The position numbers and the translations under genes are program-made. A DNA stretch of 64,000 bases from Pedobacter alluvionis. Its GTDB lineage: Bacteria > Bacteroidota > Bacteroidia > Sphingobacteriales > Sphingobacteriaceae. Below, one piece after another: positions 45,479-54,405 of this stretch. Position 1 is the stretch's first letter, and each line of letters starts with the position of its first letter. The stretch covers positions 1,302,001 to 1,366,000 of the forward strand of contig NZ_RCCK01000010.1 in NCBI RefSeq assembly GCF_003664035.1, given 5' to 3'. The notes below the pieces were generated by a model. That model was given only the letters and a program-made list of their open reading frames with translations. It was not told the DNA's origin and made no database searches.

Positions 45479-46782
45479 ATATGAGAAAGTTTTAATGCGG
45501 CGGGCAAGGACTTTTGTCGCCGTGCAGCCTGGTGAAAATAAATTAATGATAAAATGGCACACAGTGCGCCTGTGGAACCAACATAGAGAATTCCATGGGT
45601 GAAAAAATGTTCCCAGGAGATGCCTGGCCTTCCAAATTCCTTGGTAAGCAGAACCGTCACGCTGGTCAGGTAACCAATCGAATCTGCCAGATACATCACA
45701 AAACCAACGTTGCTTTTTACCCGAAAGGTGGCAATCATTCGTTCGAAAAAAATGGCATTATAGGGCACATAACCCAGGTAAAGACCGAGGCCAGCCATTG
45801 TCATCCAGGCAACAGGGCTCAGTAACTGCATCCTGAACAGAATTGTGGAAACAGCTATAAGCAGGCAGCCGCAGATGATCAGCAGGTGGATAATGCTGAA
45901 TGCCCTGAGGTTCTTTTTAATCAAAAAAAGTAAAGCCATTGCAAACAGGACGGCTAAAGATATTTGCCCGTCAATTCTGGCGTAAATATTTTTATCCATG
46001 ATTCCGATACCTCGCCAGATTTCAACTTCAAAATTATCACGGATATCCCGCATTACAGTTAAGAGTACATAGATAATTAACGTAAGGATAATGCCAGGTA
46101 AAAAACGAATAATGAAGCTTTTTCGCTCTTTGGCATTCATTGGTTTGCGCTCCGTTCTTGAAAGCGTATCTTCTTTTGTGGGTGGAGGAAGTATATCAAG
46201 CAGGGCGACAAATAGGGCAAGCGGGAGAAAAAATAGCGCTCCAACGCAAAAAGGCATCTGGTATTCGCTTATATGATAAGTGTGGATAAGGGTTTGGCCG
46301 ACTGTTTTCACAAATCCGGAACCAAAAATTAAACTTATAGATAGGACGGAAGCCATAAATTCGGTTGAACGGCGACCTTCAAGATAGCCAAAAACCAGGC
46401 CCCATATTAAACCAAGTGGAAAGCCGTTTATGAAAAGAAAAGGAATATTATAAGGAGGAGGTATTAAGGCAAATCCCAGCAAAGCCAGCCAGGAAATACC
46501 CACTAATATCATTATTGTCAATCCCCTTTTTTTGCCTTTAAGTTCAGCAATAAATCGGATGCCATAAAATTTGCTCAAAGTATAGCCTAAAATCTGCGCA
46601 ATAACCAGCCAAACCTTATAATCAATGTGCAGATAACTTTGGTCTCCAAAAGTCCCAGCAGCAAATGCTTTACGGAAGGCATACATGGAAGAGTATGCAC
46701 CAAAAGCTGACACAGCTGCAAGTACCGAAGTCAGCCAGTACGGCCAGCGGGCAACAACTTCCTTAATTTTCATCAGGGTCAT
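45475..46782 (-). CDS. DUF5690-family multi-spanning transporter
   Basis: 435 aa with about eleven or twelve membrane helices and an MFS-like layout: GYTLSKFYGIRFIAELKGKK in the first loop, a central hydrophilic loop (PTKEDTLSRTERKPMNAKER), and EFGRPGISWEHFF near the end. DUF5690 proteins occur in Bacteroidota. Placed between a HAD phosphonatase and an FAD oxidase with 2-base and overlapping junctions, it is a good candidate for the inner-membrane phosphonate importer. The substrate is inferred from context. Confidence 0.8.
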   Translation of the reverse strand: MTLMKIKEVVARWPYWLTSVLAAVSAFGAYSSMYAFRKAFAAGTFGDQSYLHIDYKVWLVIAQILGYTLSKFYGIRFIAELKGKKRGLTIMILVGISWLALLGFALIPPPYNIPFLFINGFPLGLIWGLVFGYLEGRRSTEFMASVLSISLIFGSGFVKTVGQTLIHTYHISEYQMPFCVGALFFLPLALFVALLDILPPPTKEDTLSRTERKPMNAKERKSFIIRFLPGIILTLIIYVLLTVMRDIRDNFEVEIWRGIGIMDKNIYARIDGQISLAVLFAMALLFLIKKNLRAFSIIHLLIICGCLLIAVSTILFRMQLLSPVAWMTMAGLGLYLGYVPYNAIFFERMIATFRVKSNVGFVMYLADSIGYLTSVTVLLTKEFGRPGISWEHFFTHGILYVGSTGALCAILSLIYFHQAARRQKSLPAALKLSHI

Positions 46783-46784
46783 CT

Positions 46785-47468
46785 CTAATCGATAATATCA
46801 AGGATCTCTGCAATGTCGTCAATAATGTGCGTCGGCTTGTAAGGTTCAAGTTCGCTGCGGGTAAACGCACCTGTGGTAACCGCAATCACGTATTTGCAAT
46901 TGGCGTTCTGCCCCTCTCTCACATCAACTTCTGTATCTCCAACCTTTGCCACTTCAAGCGGACTGGAAACCCCGCTAAGTTTCATCAAGTGGTTTATCAT
47001 ATCCGGGCTCGGGCGACCTTCTTCAACCTCATCTGAAGCAATCAGGAAATCAAAAAGTGCTTGTTCCCGCCAATACAAGCGTTCTATAATCGTTTCTGCA
47101 ATATCTTTGGAAAAACCAGTATTGAGCCCGATTTTAATGCCGGCTGCCCGTAAAATGCGCATGGTGGACTCAACATTTGGCAATGCTTCCAGTGTATGTG
47201 TGCGCTGATAGTAATCGATCATCAGGCGGATAAATTCCTGATGAATTTCATTGATAAGATCAGGCGTTATTTTCTCCGCGGCAGGCTCATACTTATGCAG
47301 CATTTTGGTTATTGCTACGCTTTTTTTGTAACCCATTAAAGGATTTATCTCACTATCGGGAATCAGGTAGCCAAATTTAAATAAGGCTGTTCTGAAAGTT
47401 TCTGTAACTTTATTTTCATCTCTGACCGTTGTACCGGCCATATCAAACACAACAAGTTTAATGGACAT
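46785..47468 (-). CDS. Phosphonatase-like HAD hydrolase (TIGR03351 type)
   Basis: 227 aa. The HAD nucleophile box is FDMAGTTVRDE, matching the D-x-AGTT pattern of phosphonoacetaldehyde hydrolase PhnX. The cap segment LMGYKKSVAI has a Lys at the position where PhnX (MG-x-x-K) forms a Schiff base. Motif II is LNTGFSKDI, the conserved Lys/Arg region is GRPSPDMI, and the acidic motif is KVGDTEVDVREG. Likely cleaves the C-P bond of phosphonoacetaldehyde or a related aldehyde. First gene of the operon; its leader holds the shared operator. Confidence 0.85.
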   Translation of the reverse strand: MSIKLVVFDMAGTTVRDENKVTETFRTALFKFGYLIPDSEINPLMGYKKSVAITKMLHKYEPAAEKITPDLINEIHQEFIRLMIDYYQRTHTLEALPNVESTMRILRAAGIKIGLNTGFSKDIAETIIERLYWREQALFDFLIASDEVEEGRPSPDMINHLMKLSGVSSPLEVAKVGDTEVDVREGQNANCKYVIAVTTGAFTRSELEPYKPTHIIDDIAEILDIID

Positions 47469-47507
47469 TGCTAAATTATTTTGTTTAGCAATATTAAACT
47501 TAGTTTA
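47466..47507 (-). promoter_or_regulatory. Start-codon hairpin plus palindromic operator, HAD operon
   Basis: Minus strand: ATTGCTAAA...TTTAGCAAT forms a 9-bp stem whose 3' arm includes the AT of the start codon. Directly upstream, TAAACTTAGTTTA (47495-47507) is a perfect 13-bp palindrome. The same two parts are found in front of susC. Confidence 0.7.
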
Positions 47508-47546
47508 TTAAGGATAAACTAAAGTAATGTTAAGTTATTTTTAAAT

Positions 47547-48125
47547 TTATTCCTCGTTTTCGAAAAAATAGATGACCAGCATAATTGCTTTAGTTTTGCC
47601 GAGATTCTTTGGGGTGTGGGGCATTCTCCCATCAAAGAGCATCGAATCTCCTTTGTTTAAAGTATAGGTTTTTTCACCAAAAATGTAGGCAATGCTTCCT
47701 TCTAATATGTACTTGTACTCAAAGGCTTCAGTTTCTACCTGCGGGCGGTATGCGTTTGGATCAAGTTCAAGCAGTACAATGTCTACAGTCGATTTTTTAA
47801 TAGACTGGGTGAAGATTCTTTGGTAGTGAAAGCCTTCCGCATGCTCTTTTTCAAAATGCTCATATTCTTCCTGCTTTCTGATGATCAGTGGAAAAGGATT
47901 TGCGCCAGACTGGATATCTTTAAAGAAAATGTTAAGGTCAATTTCAAGTGCCTTTATGATATCAATCAGTACAATTAATGACGGAATTGTGCGGCTGTTT
48001 TCGATTTGTGAAATAAGTCCTTTACTCACCTTAGCCCTGGTGGCCAACTCCTGTACGGTTATGTTTTTTTCCCGGCGTCTTTCTTTGATACGGTTACTAA
48101 TCTGTATCAGCACATCGTCTTCCAT
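47547..48125 (-). CDS. XRE-type HTH regulator with cupin domain
   Basis: 192 aa. Helix-turn-helix at residues 8-62 (RIKERRREKNITVQELATRA then KVSKGLISQIENSRTIPSL) and a C-terminal cupin (YRPQVETEAFEYKYILEGSI, YTLNKGDSMLFDGRMPHTPK). Such MerR/PuuR-like XRE-cupin proteins often sense amines or amino acids. It lies between the HAD operon and the PhnZ gene and is the natural candidate for binding the shared palindromes. Confidence 0.9.
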   Translation of the reverse strand: MEDDVLIQISNRIKERRREKNITVQELATRAKVSKGLISQIENSRTIPSLIVLIDIIKALEIDLNIFFKDIQSGANPFPLIIRKQEEYEHFEKEHAEGFHYQRIFTQSIKKSTVDIVLLELDPNAYRPQVETEAFEYKYILEGSIAYIFGEKTYTLNKGDSMLFDGRMPHTPKNLGKTKAIMLVIYFFENEE

Positions 48126-48230
48126 CTTATTTTTTATTTGGTGATCGGCGGAAATTAGATAATAAATTTAAACCCGCCAAGAATTTGTGTGCTTTTTATA
48201 AAGTTCAATGACATTATAGAAATTTAATGC

Positions 48231-48246
48231 TTAGCTAATATTAAAC
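48231..48246. promoter_or_regulatory. Third copy of the phosphonate-locus motif
   Basis: TTAGCTAATATTAAAC, the reverse of GTTTAATATTAGCTAA, differs by one inserted base from GTTTAATATTGCTAA at the HAD operon (47484-47499). It lies 24 bases before the PhnZ-type start and in the divergent region with the XRE regulator. Confidence 0.6.
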
Positions 48247-48269
48247 GACTTCTTTTGCATTTATTTGTT

Positions 48270-48848
48270 ATGGAAAATTTTTTAAGCCCGGAAGATATTG
48301 TGAAAGAGGTTTTCGCATTGTATGAAAATCATGGTCACGAAGATTATATAGGAGAACCTGTTTCGCAGCTTGAGCACATGTCTCAGGCAGCAAGCCTGGC
48401 AGATGCTGAAGGTTACGATGATGAGGTTGTGCTCGCAGCCTTTTTTCACGACATTGGCCACCTGTGTGTTTCCGGGGCGAAGGCAGGCAGTATGGATGGT
48501 ATGGGTAATATCAATCATGAGAAACTTGGCGCAGATTATTTGCTCGCCAGAGGTTTTTCTGCCCGTCTGGCCCGTTTGGTTAACGGACATGTTTTGGCCA
48601 AAAGATACCTCACTTATAAACATCCTGAATACTTTGATAAACTTTCTGAGGCAAGCCGGACAACACTCAACTTTCAGGGCGGCAGAATGACAGCGGCTGA
48701 AGCGGCTGAATTTGAGCGAGATCCAGATGCCACTTTAATCATTAGGATGAGGTATTGGGACGATGAAGCAAAGTTAACCGAGGTGCCCGTGAATAACCTT
48801 TACTACTTAAAAGAAATTGCCTTAAATCATTTAAATCAAAATTTATAG
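48270..48848 (+). CDS. phnZ: PhnZ-type HD-domain oxygenase
   Basis: 192 aa from ATG 48270 (MENFLSPEDIVKEV); an in-frame TTG 15 bases earlier is less likely. PhnZ cleaves (R)-1-hydroxy-2-aminoethylphosphonate to glycine and phosphate with a mixed-valent di-iron centre. From memory its ligands are H34, H58, D59, H80, H104 and D161, with Y24, E27 and K108 at the substrate. The matching residues here are H36, H60, D61, H83, H107, D164, Y26, E29 and K111, a constant offset of +2 then +3. No phnY-type hydroxylase gene is in the window. Confidence 0.87.
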   Translation: MENFLSPEDIVKEVFALYENHGHEDYIGEPVSQLEHMSQAASLADAEGYDDEVVLAAFFHDIGHLCVSGAKAGSMDGMGNINHEKLGADYLLARGFSARLARLVNGHVLAKRYLTYKHPEYFDKLSEASRTTLNFQGGRMTAAEAAEFERDPDATLIIRMRYWDDEAKLTEVPVNNLYYLKEIALNHLNQNL

Positions 48849-48957
48849 GTACTTATATTTCCATAGTGTTAAAATTGTTTTACCGAATTGTATTGGATTA
48901 GTTACCAAACAAATCGCTTTAATTTTAATTAAACATTTCATTAAAGTTTACTTAATC

Positions 48958-49026
48958 TAAACTTAGTTTACAAATAATAAACTTGTTCTAATATTGCTAA
49001 ATAATTATAACTAAAATTATTTAGCA
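48958..49026 (+). promoter_or_regulatory. Palindromic operator plus start-proximal hairpin, susC
   Basis: TAAACTTAGTTTA (48958-48970) is identical to the palindrome at 47495-47507. Downstream, CTAATATTGCTAAATA leads into a perfect 12-bp hairpin: TGCTAAATAATT (48995-49006) with AATTATTTAGCA (49015-49026), four bases before the ATG. Same order and spacing logic as the HAD operon. Confidence 0.7.
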
Positions 49027-49030
49027 GAAA

Positions 49031-52000
49031 ATGGAACATTTTTATCCTCATCTCAAAAGGCTCACACTCTTAATGGTGTATTGTCTTTGTCCTTTTATTC
49101 TCCTGGCCCAAACAAAAATATCGGGCACGGTTAACGATGGAACAAACCAACCGCTTCCAGGTGTTAGCGTAATGCTTAAAGGCACCAAAACCGGAACAAC
49201 TACCGATATTTATGGTCGGTTTATCATTAATGCCAATGCCGGCCAGATCCTGGAATTCAGGTTTCTTGGTTTCGTATCCCGCGAGGTACCGGCTGACGCA
49301 ACCAATCCTATGGTGATTACACTGATGGGTGATAATAAAAATTTAGGGGAGGTTGTGGTAACCGCGTTAGGTGTTAAGAAGGATAACCGCAAAATTGGTT
49401 ATGCCGTTTCTACAGTAAAAGGCGAAGACCTGACACTAGCCCGCGATCCAAACCCGGTTACTGGTTTAATCGGAAAAGTAGCTGGTTTATCTGTAGGCCC
49501 GTCAGCAGAATTACTTGGTGCGCCAAATGTTTCCATCCGTGGAAATACAATCTCACTATATGTGGTTGATGGTTTTCCAATCAATACCGACACCTATAAT
49601 ATAAGCCCTGATGACATTGAGTCTTACACGGTTTTAAAAGGCCCGGCAGCAGCGGCACTTTATGGCAACAGGGCATCTTATGGTGCTATTTTAATCACCA
49701 CAAAAAAAGGCAATAAAAATAAAAAAGGGCTTACAATTGATGTTAACAGTAGCACCGTATTTAATAAGGGCTTTCTGGCATTTCCGCGGGTTCAGCATGC
49801 TTACGGAGCAGGAGAAAATACTTTTTATCAGTTTGTCGACGGTAAAGGCGGTGCTAAGGGTGGGGTGGATGCAGATTATGATATCTGGGGTCCATACTTC
49901 AACGGACAGCTGATTGCCCAATATGACAGTCCGGTAATCAATGGTGTACGACAGCCAACGCCATATACTGCAAGGGGCGCAAATAATTTGAATAATTTCT
50001 TAAGGACGGGGTCGCAAACCAATAACAATATTGCGCTGACTTCTAATGGTGAAAATTATACGATTCGTTTCTCCGCATCCCAGCAACATCAGAATAGCTA
50101 TATTCCTGAACAATACCTGGATATCGCCAACGCAAATATTTATGCGTCTTTCAATCCAAGTCCAAGGTGGAAGTTTGAAGGTAACATCAACTTTAACAGG
50201 CAAACAACTGATAATTTTCCTGATGTTCAATATGGTCCAAACAGTTTAATTTATAATCTTGCTATCTGGACAGGTGCAGACTGGGATGTAAATGCTCCTG
50301 ACATCAAGGCGGTTTGGCAACCTGGAAAAGTAGGCATTCAGCAACAATTTGCAGAATATACCCGATACCATAACCCATGGTTTATGGTTGAAGAATGGAC
50401 CCGGGGCCACCACAAAAACAATACAACGGGTTACCTTTTAGCAAACTATAAACTTAATGATCATTTAAACGCGACCATTCGTTCGCAGATTGATACTTAT
50501 GGTATTTTACGTACTGAAAAAATGCCCTTTTCTGCTCACCCTTATGGAAGGGAAGGAAACGAGGGGGATTACAGGGAAGACCGACGCGACCTATTTGACA
50601 ATAACACGGAGTTGATGTTAAACTATGACTATACGATTAAAAACTTTTTGAATTTAAGCGGTTTAATAGGTGGCAACATGCGCAACATGTCTTATAATTC
50701 GAGCTGGGTTTCTACTGATTATCTGAACGTGCCTGAAGTGTATGCATTTAGCAATTCTAAAAATCCGGTACAGGCAACAAGTTTTAGTTCCGATATGCGG
50801 GTTTTGAGTGCTTATTATTCATTGGATGCAAGTTTTGGTAAATATGCGACAGTGTCAACCACTGGCCGGATAGATAAATCTTCAGCTTTCCAGGTGCCAA
50901 CAACTTATTTTTACCCGAGTTTGTCATTAGCAACAGTAGTTTCTGATTACATCAAAATGCCCTCTTTTATTAGCTATCTGAAAGCCCGGGCATCTTACTC
51001 AAATATCCGTTCTGACGCTACATCAACAACAATAGGCCCGGCGCCATTTAGTTCGATTACAGCATTCGGTGGCGGTACGGCTGCTTCGTTGTTTAATAAT
51101 CCCCTGGGTTACGGTACAACCTATACCTCGCCGTACAACGGTCCGGATTACTCGCTAAATACTTCTTATGCAACCAGCAAACCCTACAACAACCAGACAG
51201 CAGGTTATGCATCTGATTACTTATATCAGAACGGTATCAAAACTTCAACCCGTATCAATTATGAAGAAGGCTTTGATATCAAGTTTTTAAAAAGCAGGCT
51301 GGGTTTTAGCGGGACTGCATTTCAGTATATTGATGGTCCAAGAATTTTGCCGAATGCAATTTCGACAGCTACAGGTTATACTATTGAATACCTGAATGCT
51401 TTAAAAACAAAGAAAACAGGTTATGAAGGTTCCTTAAGCGGAGATGTGTTTCAAAATCCTAACGGATTCAGCTGGAATGTATTAGCGAACATATCAACTT
51501 ATAAAGAGGTATATAAAGAGCTTCCGCAAGGACAAAGTACTTATGCAACTTTCTTTAAAGAAGGGGATAGGACTGATAAACTATACGGAACGGCATTTGT
51601 TCGCACGCCGGATGGTAAAATTATTAATGATGCGGCAGGAAAACCGCTGGTGAATCCGACCGCACAGTTTTTAGGTAATGAAATCGGGAAATTCAGCTGG
51701 AGTATATACAATAAGTTCCAGTATAAAAATTATAGCCTGGGCGTTCAATTCGATGGCTCGGTTGGTGGCGTAATTATCGACTATATGCACAATAAAACTA
51801 TGCGTGGCGGATCAAATGCCGAAACCGCAGAAGGGGCACTCGGTGCTGCCCGTTACCAGGATTGGCAGAATTTTGGTAAGGCCGGTTATAATGGTTCTTA
51901 TATCGGAGAAGGTGTTGTGATCTCAAATGGTGGCTCAATAAATTACGATTCCAACACCGGTGCAGTACTTAACTACGGTGCTTTACAATATGCTCCGAAT

Positions 52001-52309
52001 ACCCAGGTTGCTTTTGTACAGGATTATGTAAGCAAGTATTATAATGTGGATGAAGCCAACCTGATGAGTAAAACTTTCACCAAGCTAAGGGAAGTAACAC
52101 TGGGCTATACTTTTCCAAAAGAATTACTGGCTAAAACCTTTATCCAAAAAGCATCAGTATCTGTATATGGACGTAATTTGCTGTATTTCTATAAAGATAA
52201 ACGCTTTAAAGATGTCGATTTAGATCAGTACAACTATGCCACTGCTTCAACAAGTTTACAATCACCAACCGTTCGAAGTTACGGTATCAATTTAAACGTA
52301 TCATTTTAA
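49031..52309 (+). CDS. SusC/RagA-type TonB-linked outer-membrane protein
   Basis: 1092 aa. Signal peptide (ending ILLAQ), a carboxypeptidase-regulatory-like domain (ISGTVNDGTNQPLPGVSVML), then the plug (VSIRGNTISLYVVDGFPINT; YTVLKGPAAAALYGNRASYG). A beta barrel ends in the aromatic C terminus LNVSF. Energy-dependent import of an oligomer or bulky ligand. Unlike the common glycan systems, it follows a PhnZ gene and shares its operator with the HAD operon, so the ligand is probably a phosphonate-bearing compound. Confidence 0.93.
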   Translation: MEHFYPHLKRLTLLMVYCLCPFILLAQTKISGTVNDGTNQPLPGVSVMLKGTKTGTTTDIYGRFIINANAGQILEFRFLGFVSREVPADATNPMVITLMGDNKNLGEVVVTALGVKKDNRKIGYAVSTVKGEDLTLARDPNPVTGLIGKVAGLSVGPSAELLGAPNVSIRGNTISLYVVDGFPINTDTYNISPDDIESYTVLKGPAAAALYGNRASYGAILITTKKGNKNKKGLTIDVNSSTVFNKGFLAFPRVQHAYGAGENTFYQFVDGKGGAKGGVDADYDIWGPYFNGQLIAQYDSPVINGVRQPTPYTARGANNLNNFLRTGSQTNNNIALTSNGENYTIRFSASQQHQNSYIPEQYLDIANANIYASFNPSPRWKFEGNINFNRQTTDNFPDVQYGPNSLIYNLAIWTGADWDVNAPDIKAVWQPGKVGIQQQFAEYTRYHNPWFMVEEWTRGHHKNNTTGYLLANYKLNDHLNATIRSQIDTYGILRTEKMPFSAHPYGREGNEGDYREDRRDLFDNNTELMLNYDYTIKNFLNLSGLIGGNMRNMSYNSSWVSTDYLNVPEVYAFSNSKNPVQATSFSSDMRVLSAYYSLDASFGKYATVSTTGRIDKSSAFQVPTTYFYPSLSLATVVSDYIKMPSFISYLKARASYSNIRSDATSTTIGPAPFSSITAFGGGTAASLFNNPLGYGTTYTSPYNGPDYSLNTSYATSKPYNNQTAGYASDYLYQNGIKTSTRINYEEGFDIKFLKSRLGFSGTAFQYIDGPRILPNAISTATGYTIEYLNALKTKKTGYEGSLSGDVFQNPNGFSWNVLANISTYKEVYKELPQGQSTYATFFKEGDRTDKLYGTAFVRTPDGKIINDAAGKPLVNPTAQFLGNEIGKFSWSIYNKFQYKNYSLGVQFDGSVGGVIIDYMHNKTMRGGSNAETAEGALGAARYQDWQNFGKAGYNGSYIGEGVVISNGGSINYDSNTGAVLNYGALQYAPNTQVAFVQDYVSKYYNVDEANLMSKTFTKLREVTLGYTFPKELLAKTFIQKASVSVYGRNLLYFYKDKRFKDVDLDQYNYATASTSLQSPTVRSYGINLNVSF

Positions 52310-52330
52310 CTCAATTAGCTGACTATTTCA

Positions 52331-53929
52331 ATGAAAAAGACAATATATGTGTGCTCGTTTGCCCTTGCCCTGATGGTGAGCGTAACGAGTTGTAAAAAGA
52401 ATTTTGAAGAACTCACTTTAAATAACAATAAGCCAAATAGTGTGCCTGCACCACTATTGTTTAATGGTATATTAAATAACCTGCCTGATCTGCCTGATGG
52501 CCAGAAGGAAATTTATAGCCAGTACTATTTGTATAACTATGATTATTACGGTAACAATCGTTACGATTTCGGTAGTGGTGACGATTACTATGCCACTTTG
52601 AAAAACGTTTTGGCAATGGAAAAACAGGCAGCTGCTACAGGTGGTGCGGCAGTAAACCCTTATGAAGCACTGGGTAAATTTTTTAAGGCTTACTTTTTTA
52701 GTAAAATGAGCCTTGAGATGGGAGATATTCCAATGAGCCAGGCTTTGAAAGGCCTTGACGGACTTGAGCCCGTGTATGATAGTCAGAAAGCAGTAATGCA
52801 ACAATGCCTTGCCTGGCTGGAAAGTGCAAATGCTGATCTTGACTTAATCATTAAAAACCCTTCGAGTGCAGGTACAGGAACAGGCGCAATACTGAGCAAT
52901 GATATCTTTTTTAATAACGATTTAACCAAGTGGCAGAAAACAGTCAATGCCCTTAGAATTCGCCTGTTGGTACAGCTCAGTAAGAAAACTTCCGACAGTG
53001 ACCTTGCCATAGCCACTCAATTTTCGACCATTCTGGCTAATCCTGCAAAATATCCGCTGATGAGCGGAAATGCTGATAATTTACAGTACACCTTTATTGC
53101 ACCTACCAATTACTATCCGATGAATCCGAATAATTTCGGACAAAGTGGTTCAAGAAAAAACACTTCGGCAACTTATATCGGATTATTAACACAACTCAAA
53201 GACCCCAGGGTTTATGTGACTGCTGAGCCTTCGCGGGATAAGGTGGATAACCTAAAACAAAGCGCAACAGATTTTGCCTCCTTTGTGGGTGCAGATGCAA
53301 GCCTTGATTTGGGTGTAATGTATAACAACGCAGGCTTGCAGAAATATTCTTTTATCAATAGAAAACATTTTTATTCCACTTATACCGGAGAACCAAGTGT
53401 TCAGATTGGTTATCCTGAACTGATGTTAAATATTGCCGAGGGCATTAGTCGCGGATGGGCTTCAGGTAATGCTGAAACTTATTATATAGCAGGGATTAAA
53501 GCATCAATGGCATCTTATGGTATCCCTGAAAGTGGTAGTTTTACTGCTTATTTTTATCGTCCGGGATCAACCAGCGTAACTTCCCTTTCGAATTACGATA
53601 CTTTTAATATTCCGGTAGATTTTAATAGTTATTATAATCAGTCGGGCGTAAAATACGTTCAAGGTGCTACGGGTATCAATCAGATTTTGCAACAAAAATA
53701 CCTGGCCTTATTCAGGCATTCAGGGCTTGAATCCTATTTTACATATCGTAGAACAGGTATACCCGCTTTTACAACCGGTCCGGGTACTGGAAATGGAAAC
53801 CGGATTGCCTTACGCTTTAAATATCCATCGGCAGAGCGTACCTCAAATGCTAAAAATTACCAGGCTGCGTTGAGTAGCCAGTTTGGCGGTAACGATGACA
53901 TTAATGGGGTGATGTGGATACTTAAATAA
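52331..53929 (+). CDS. SusD-like surface lipoprotein (SusD_2 type)
   Basis: 532 aa. Lipoprotein signal (LALMVSVTSC, Cys about residue 21), then FEELTLNNNKPNSVPAPLLF, the start typical of the SusD-like_2 subfamily PF12771. TPR-like helices (AYFFSKMSLEMGDIPMSQAL) and the C-terminal region LFRHSGLESYFTYRRTGIP follow. It is the lid of the SusC pore. It starts 21 bases after susC. Confidence 0.92.
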   Translation: MKKTIYVCSFALALMVSVTSCKKNFEELTLNNNKPNSVPAPLLFNGILNNLPDLPDGQKEIYSQYYLYNYDYYGNNRYDFGSGDDYYATLKNVLAMEKQAAATGGAAVNPYEALGKFFKAYFFSKMSLEMGDIPMSQALKGLDGLEPVYDSQKAVMQQCLAWLESANADLDLIIKNPSSAGTGTGAILSNDIFFNNDLTKWQKTVNALRIRLLVQLSKKTSDSDLAIATQFSTILANPAKYPLMSGNADNLQYTFIAPTNYYPMNPNNFGQSGSRKNTSATYIGLLTQLKDPRVYVTAEPSRDKVDNLKQSATDFASFVGADASLDLGVMYNNAGLQKYSFINRKHFYSTYTGEPSVQIGYPELMLNIAEGISRGWASGNAETYYIAGIKASMASYGIPESGSFTAYFYRPGSTSVTSLSNYDTFNIPVDFNSYYNQSGVKYVQGATGINQILQQKYLALFRHSGLESYFTYRRTGIPAFTTGPGTGNGNRIALRFKYPSAERTSNAKNYQAALSSQFGGNDDINGVMWILK

Positions 53930-53961
53930 TTTACACGAGGCTGTCTCATAAATATAGAATT

Positions 53962-54279
53962 GTCATCCTGAGGGTTAATTAATTGTTTAAAATCAATATA
54001 AATGACGTACAGTTGTTTTCTCTTGTCCTACGGCGCAGTCTTGCCTCGGCTCACCGCCGCCGAAGGGCTCTTTCTTTTTGGCATCAAAAAGAAACAAAAA
54101 ATGCCGGCTGAAAATTTTTCTTTTGAAGGCACTTCTGCAGCAAGAACAGTGCAGCCCGAAAAATTTGTTAGGCCGGATTTAAGTAGAACGGGGATACCGT
54201 GCTATGGCCTAGCTGGATGGAAATGCGAAAGTAGTTAAAATACTGATTAATAATAATTTATATTATAACGTCAATGGTA
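53962..54279 (+). repeat. Dispersed ~320-bp structured element, copy B
   Basis: Counterpart of 3111-3428. The core hairpin is TTTCTTTTTG (54071-54080) with CAAAAAGAAA (54085-54094), loop GCAT, and the complement ATGC at 54101-54104. A 78-codon frame crosses it, resembling that of copy A at the protein level only because the arms are conserved. The leader GAGGCTGTCTCATAAATATA starts at 53937 and is repeated at 55549. Confidence 0.85.
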
Positions 54280-54405
54280 GCTTGTGGAAGAACCTGTTTA
54301 AATGTCTTACAAGGCGTTTCGATACTTCGTCAAGCTCAATACAGGCTAGGCTCAATGTGATAAATTCAATTACAATTTATGATACAGCCTCTAAATTAAA
54401 CGAAT

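Noticed and set aside
44348..45562. Longer start for the FAD oxidoreductase (28 extra residues)
   Set aside because: The extra part lies inside the upstream transporter gene and precedes the Rossmann motif with no similarity to the family; ATG 45478 gives the usual 4-base overlap.
47881..48144. 87-codon plus frame over the XRE regulator
   Set aside because: Shadow of the regulator, which has clear HTH and cupin motifs on the minus strand.
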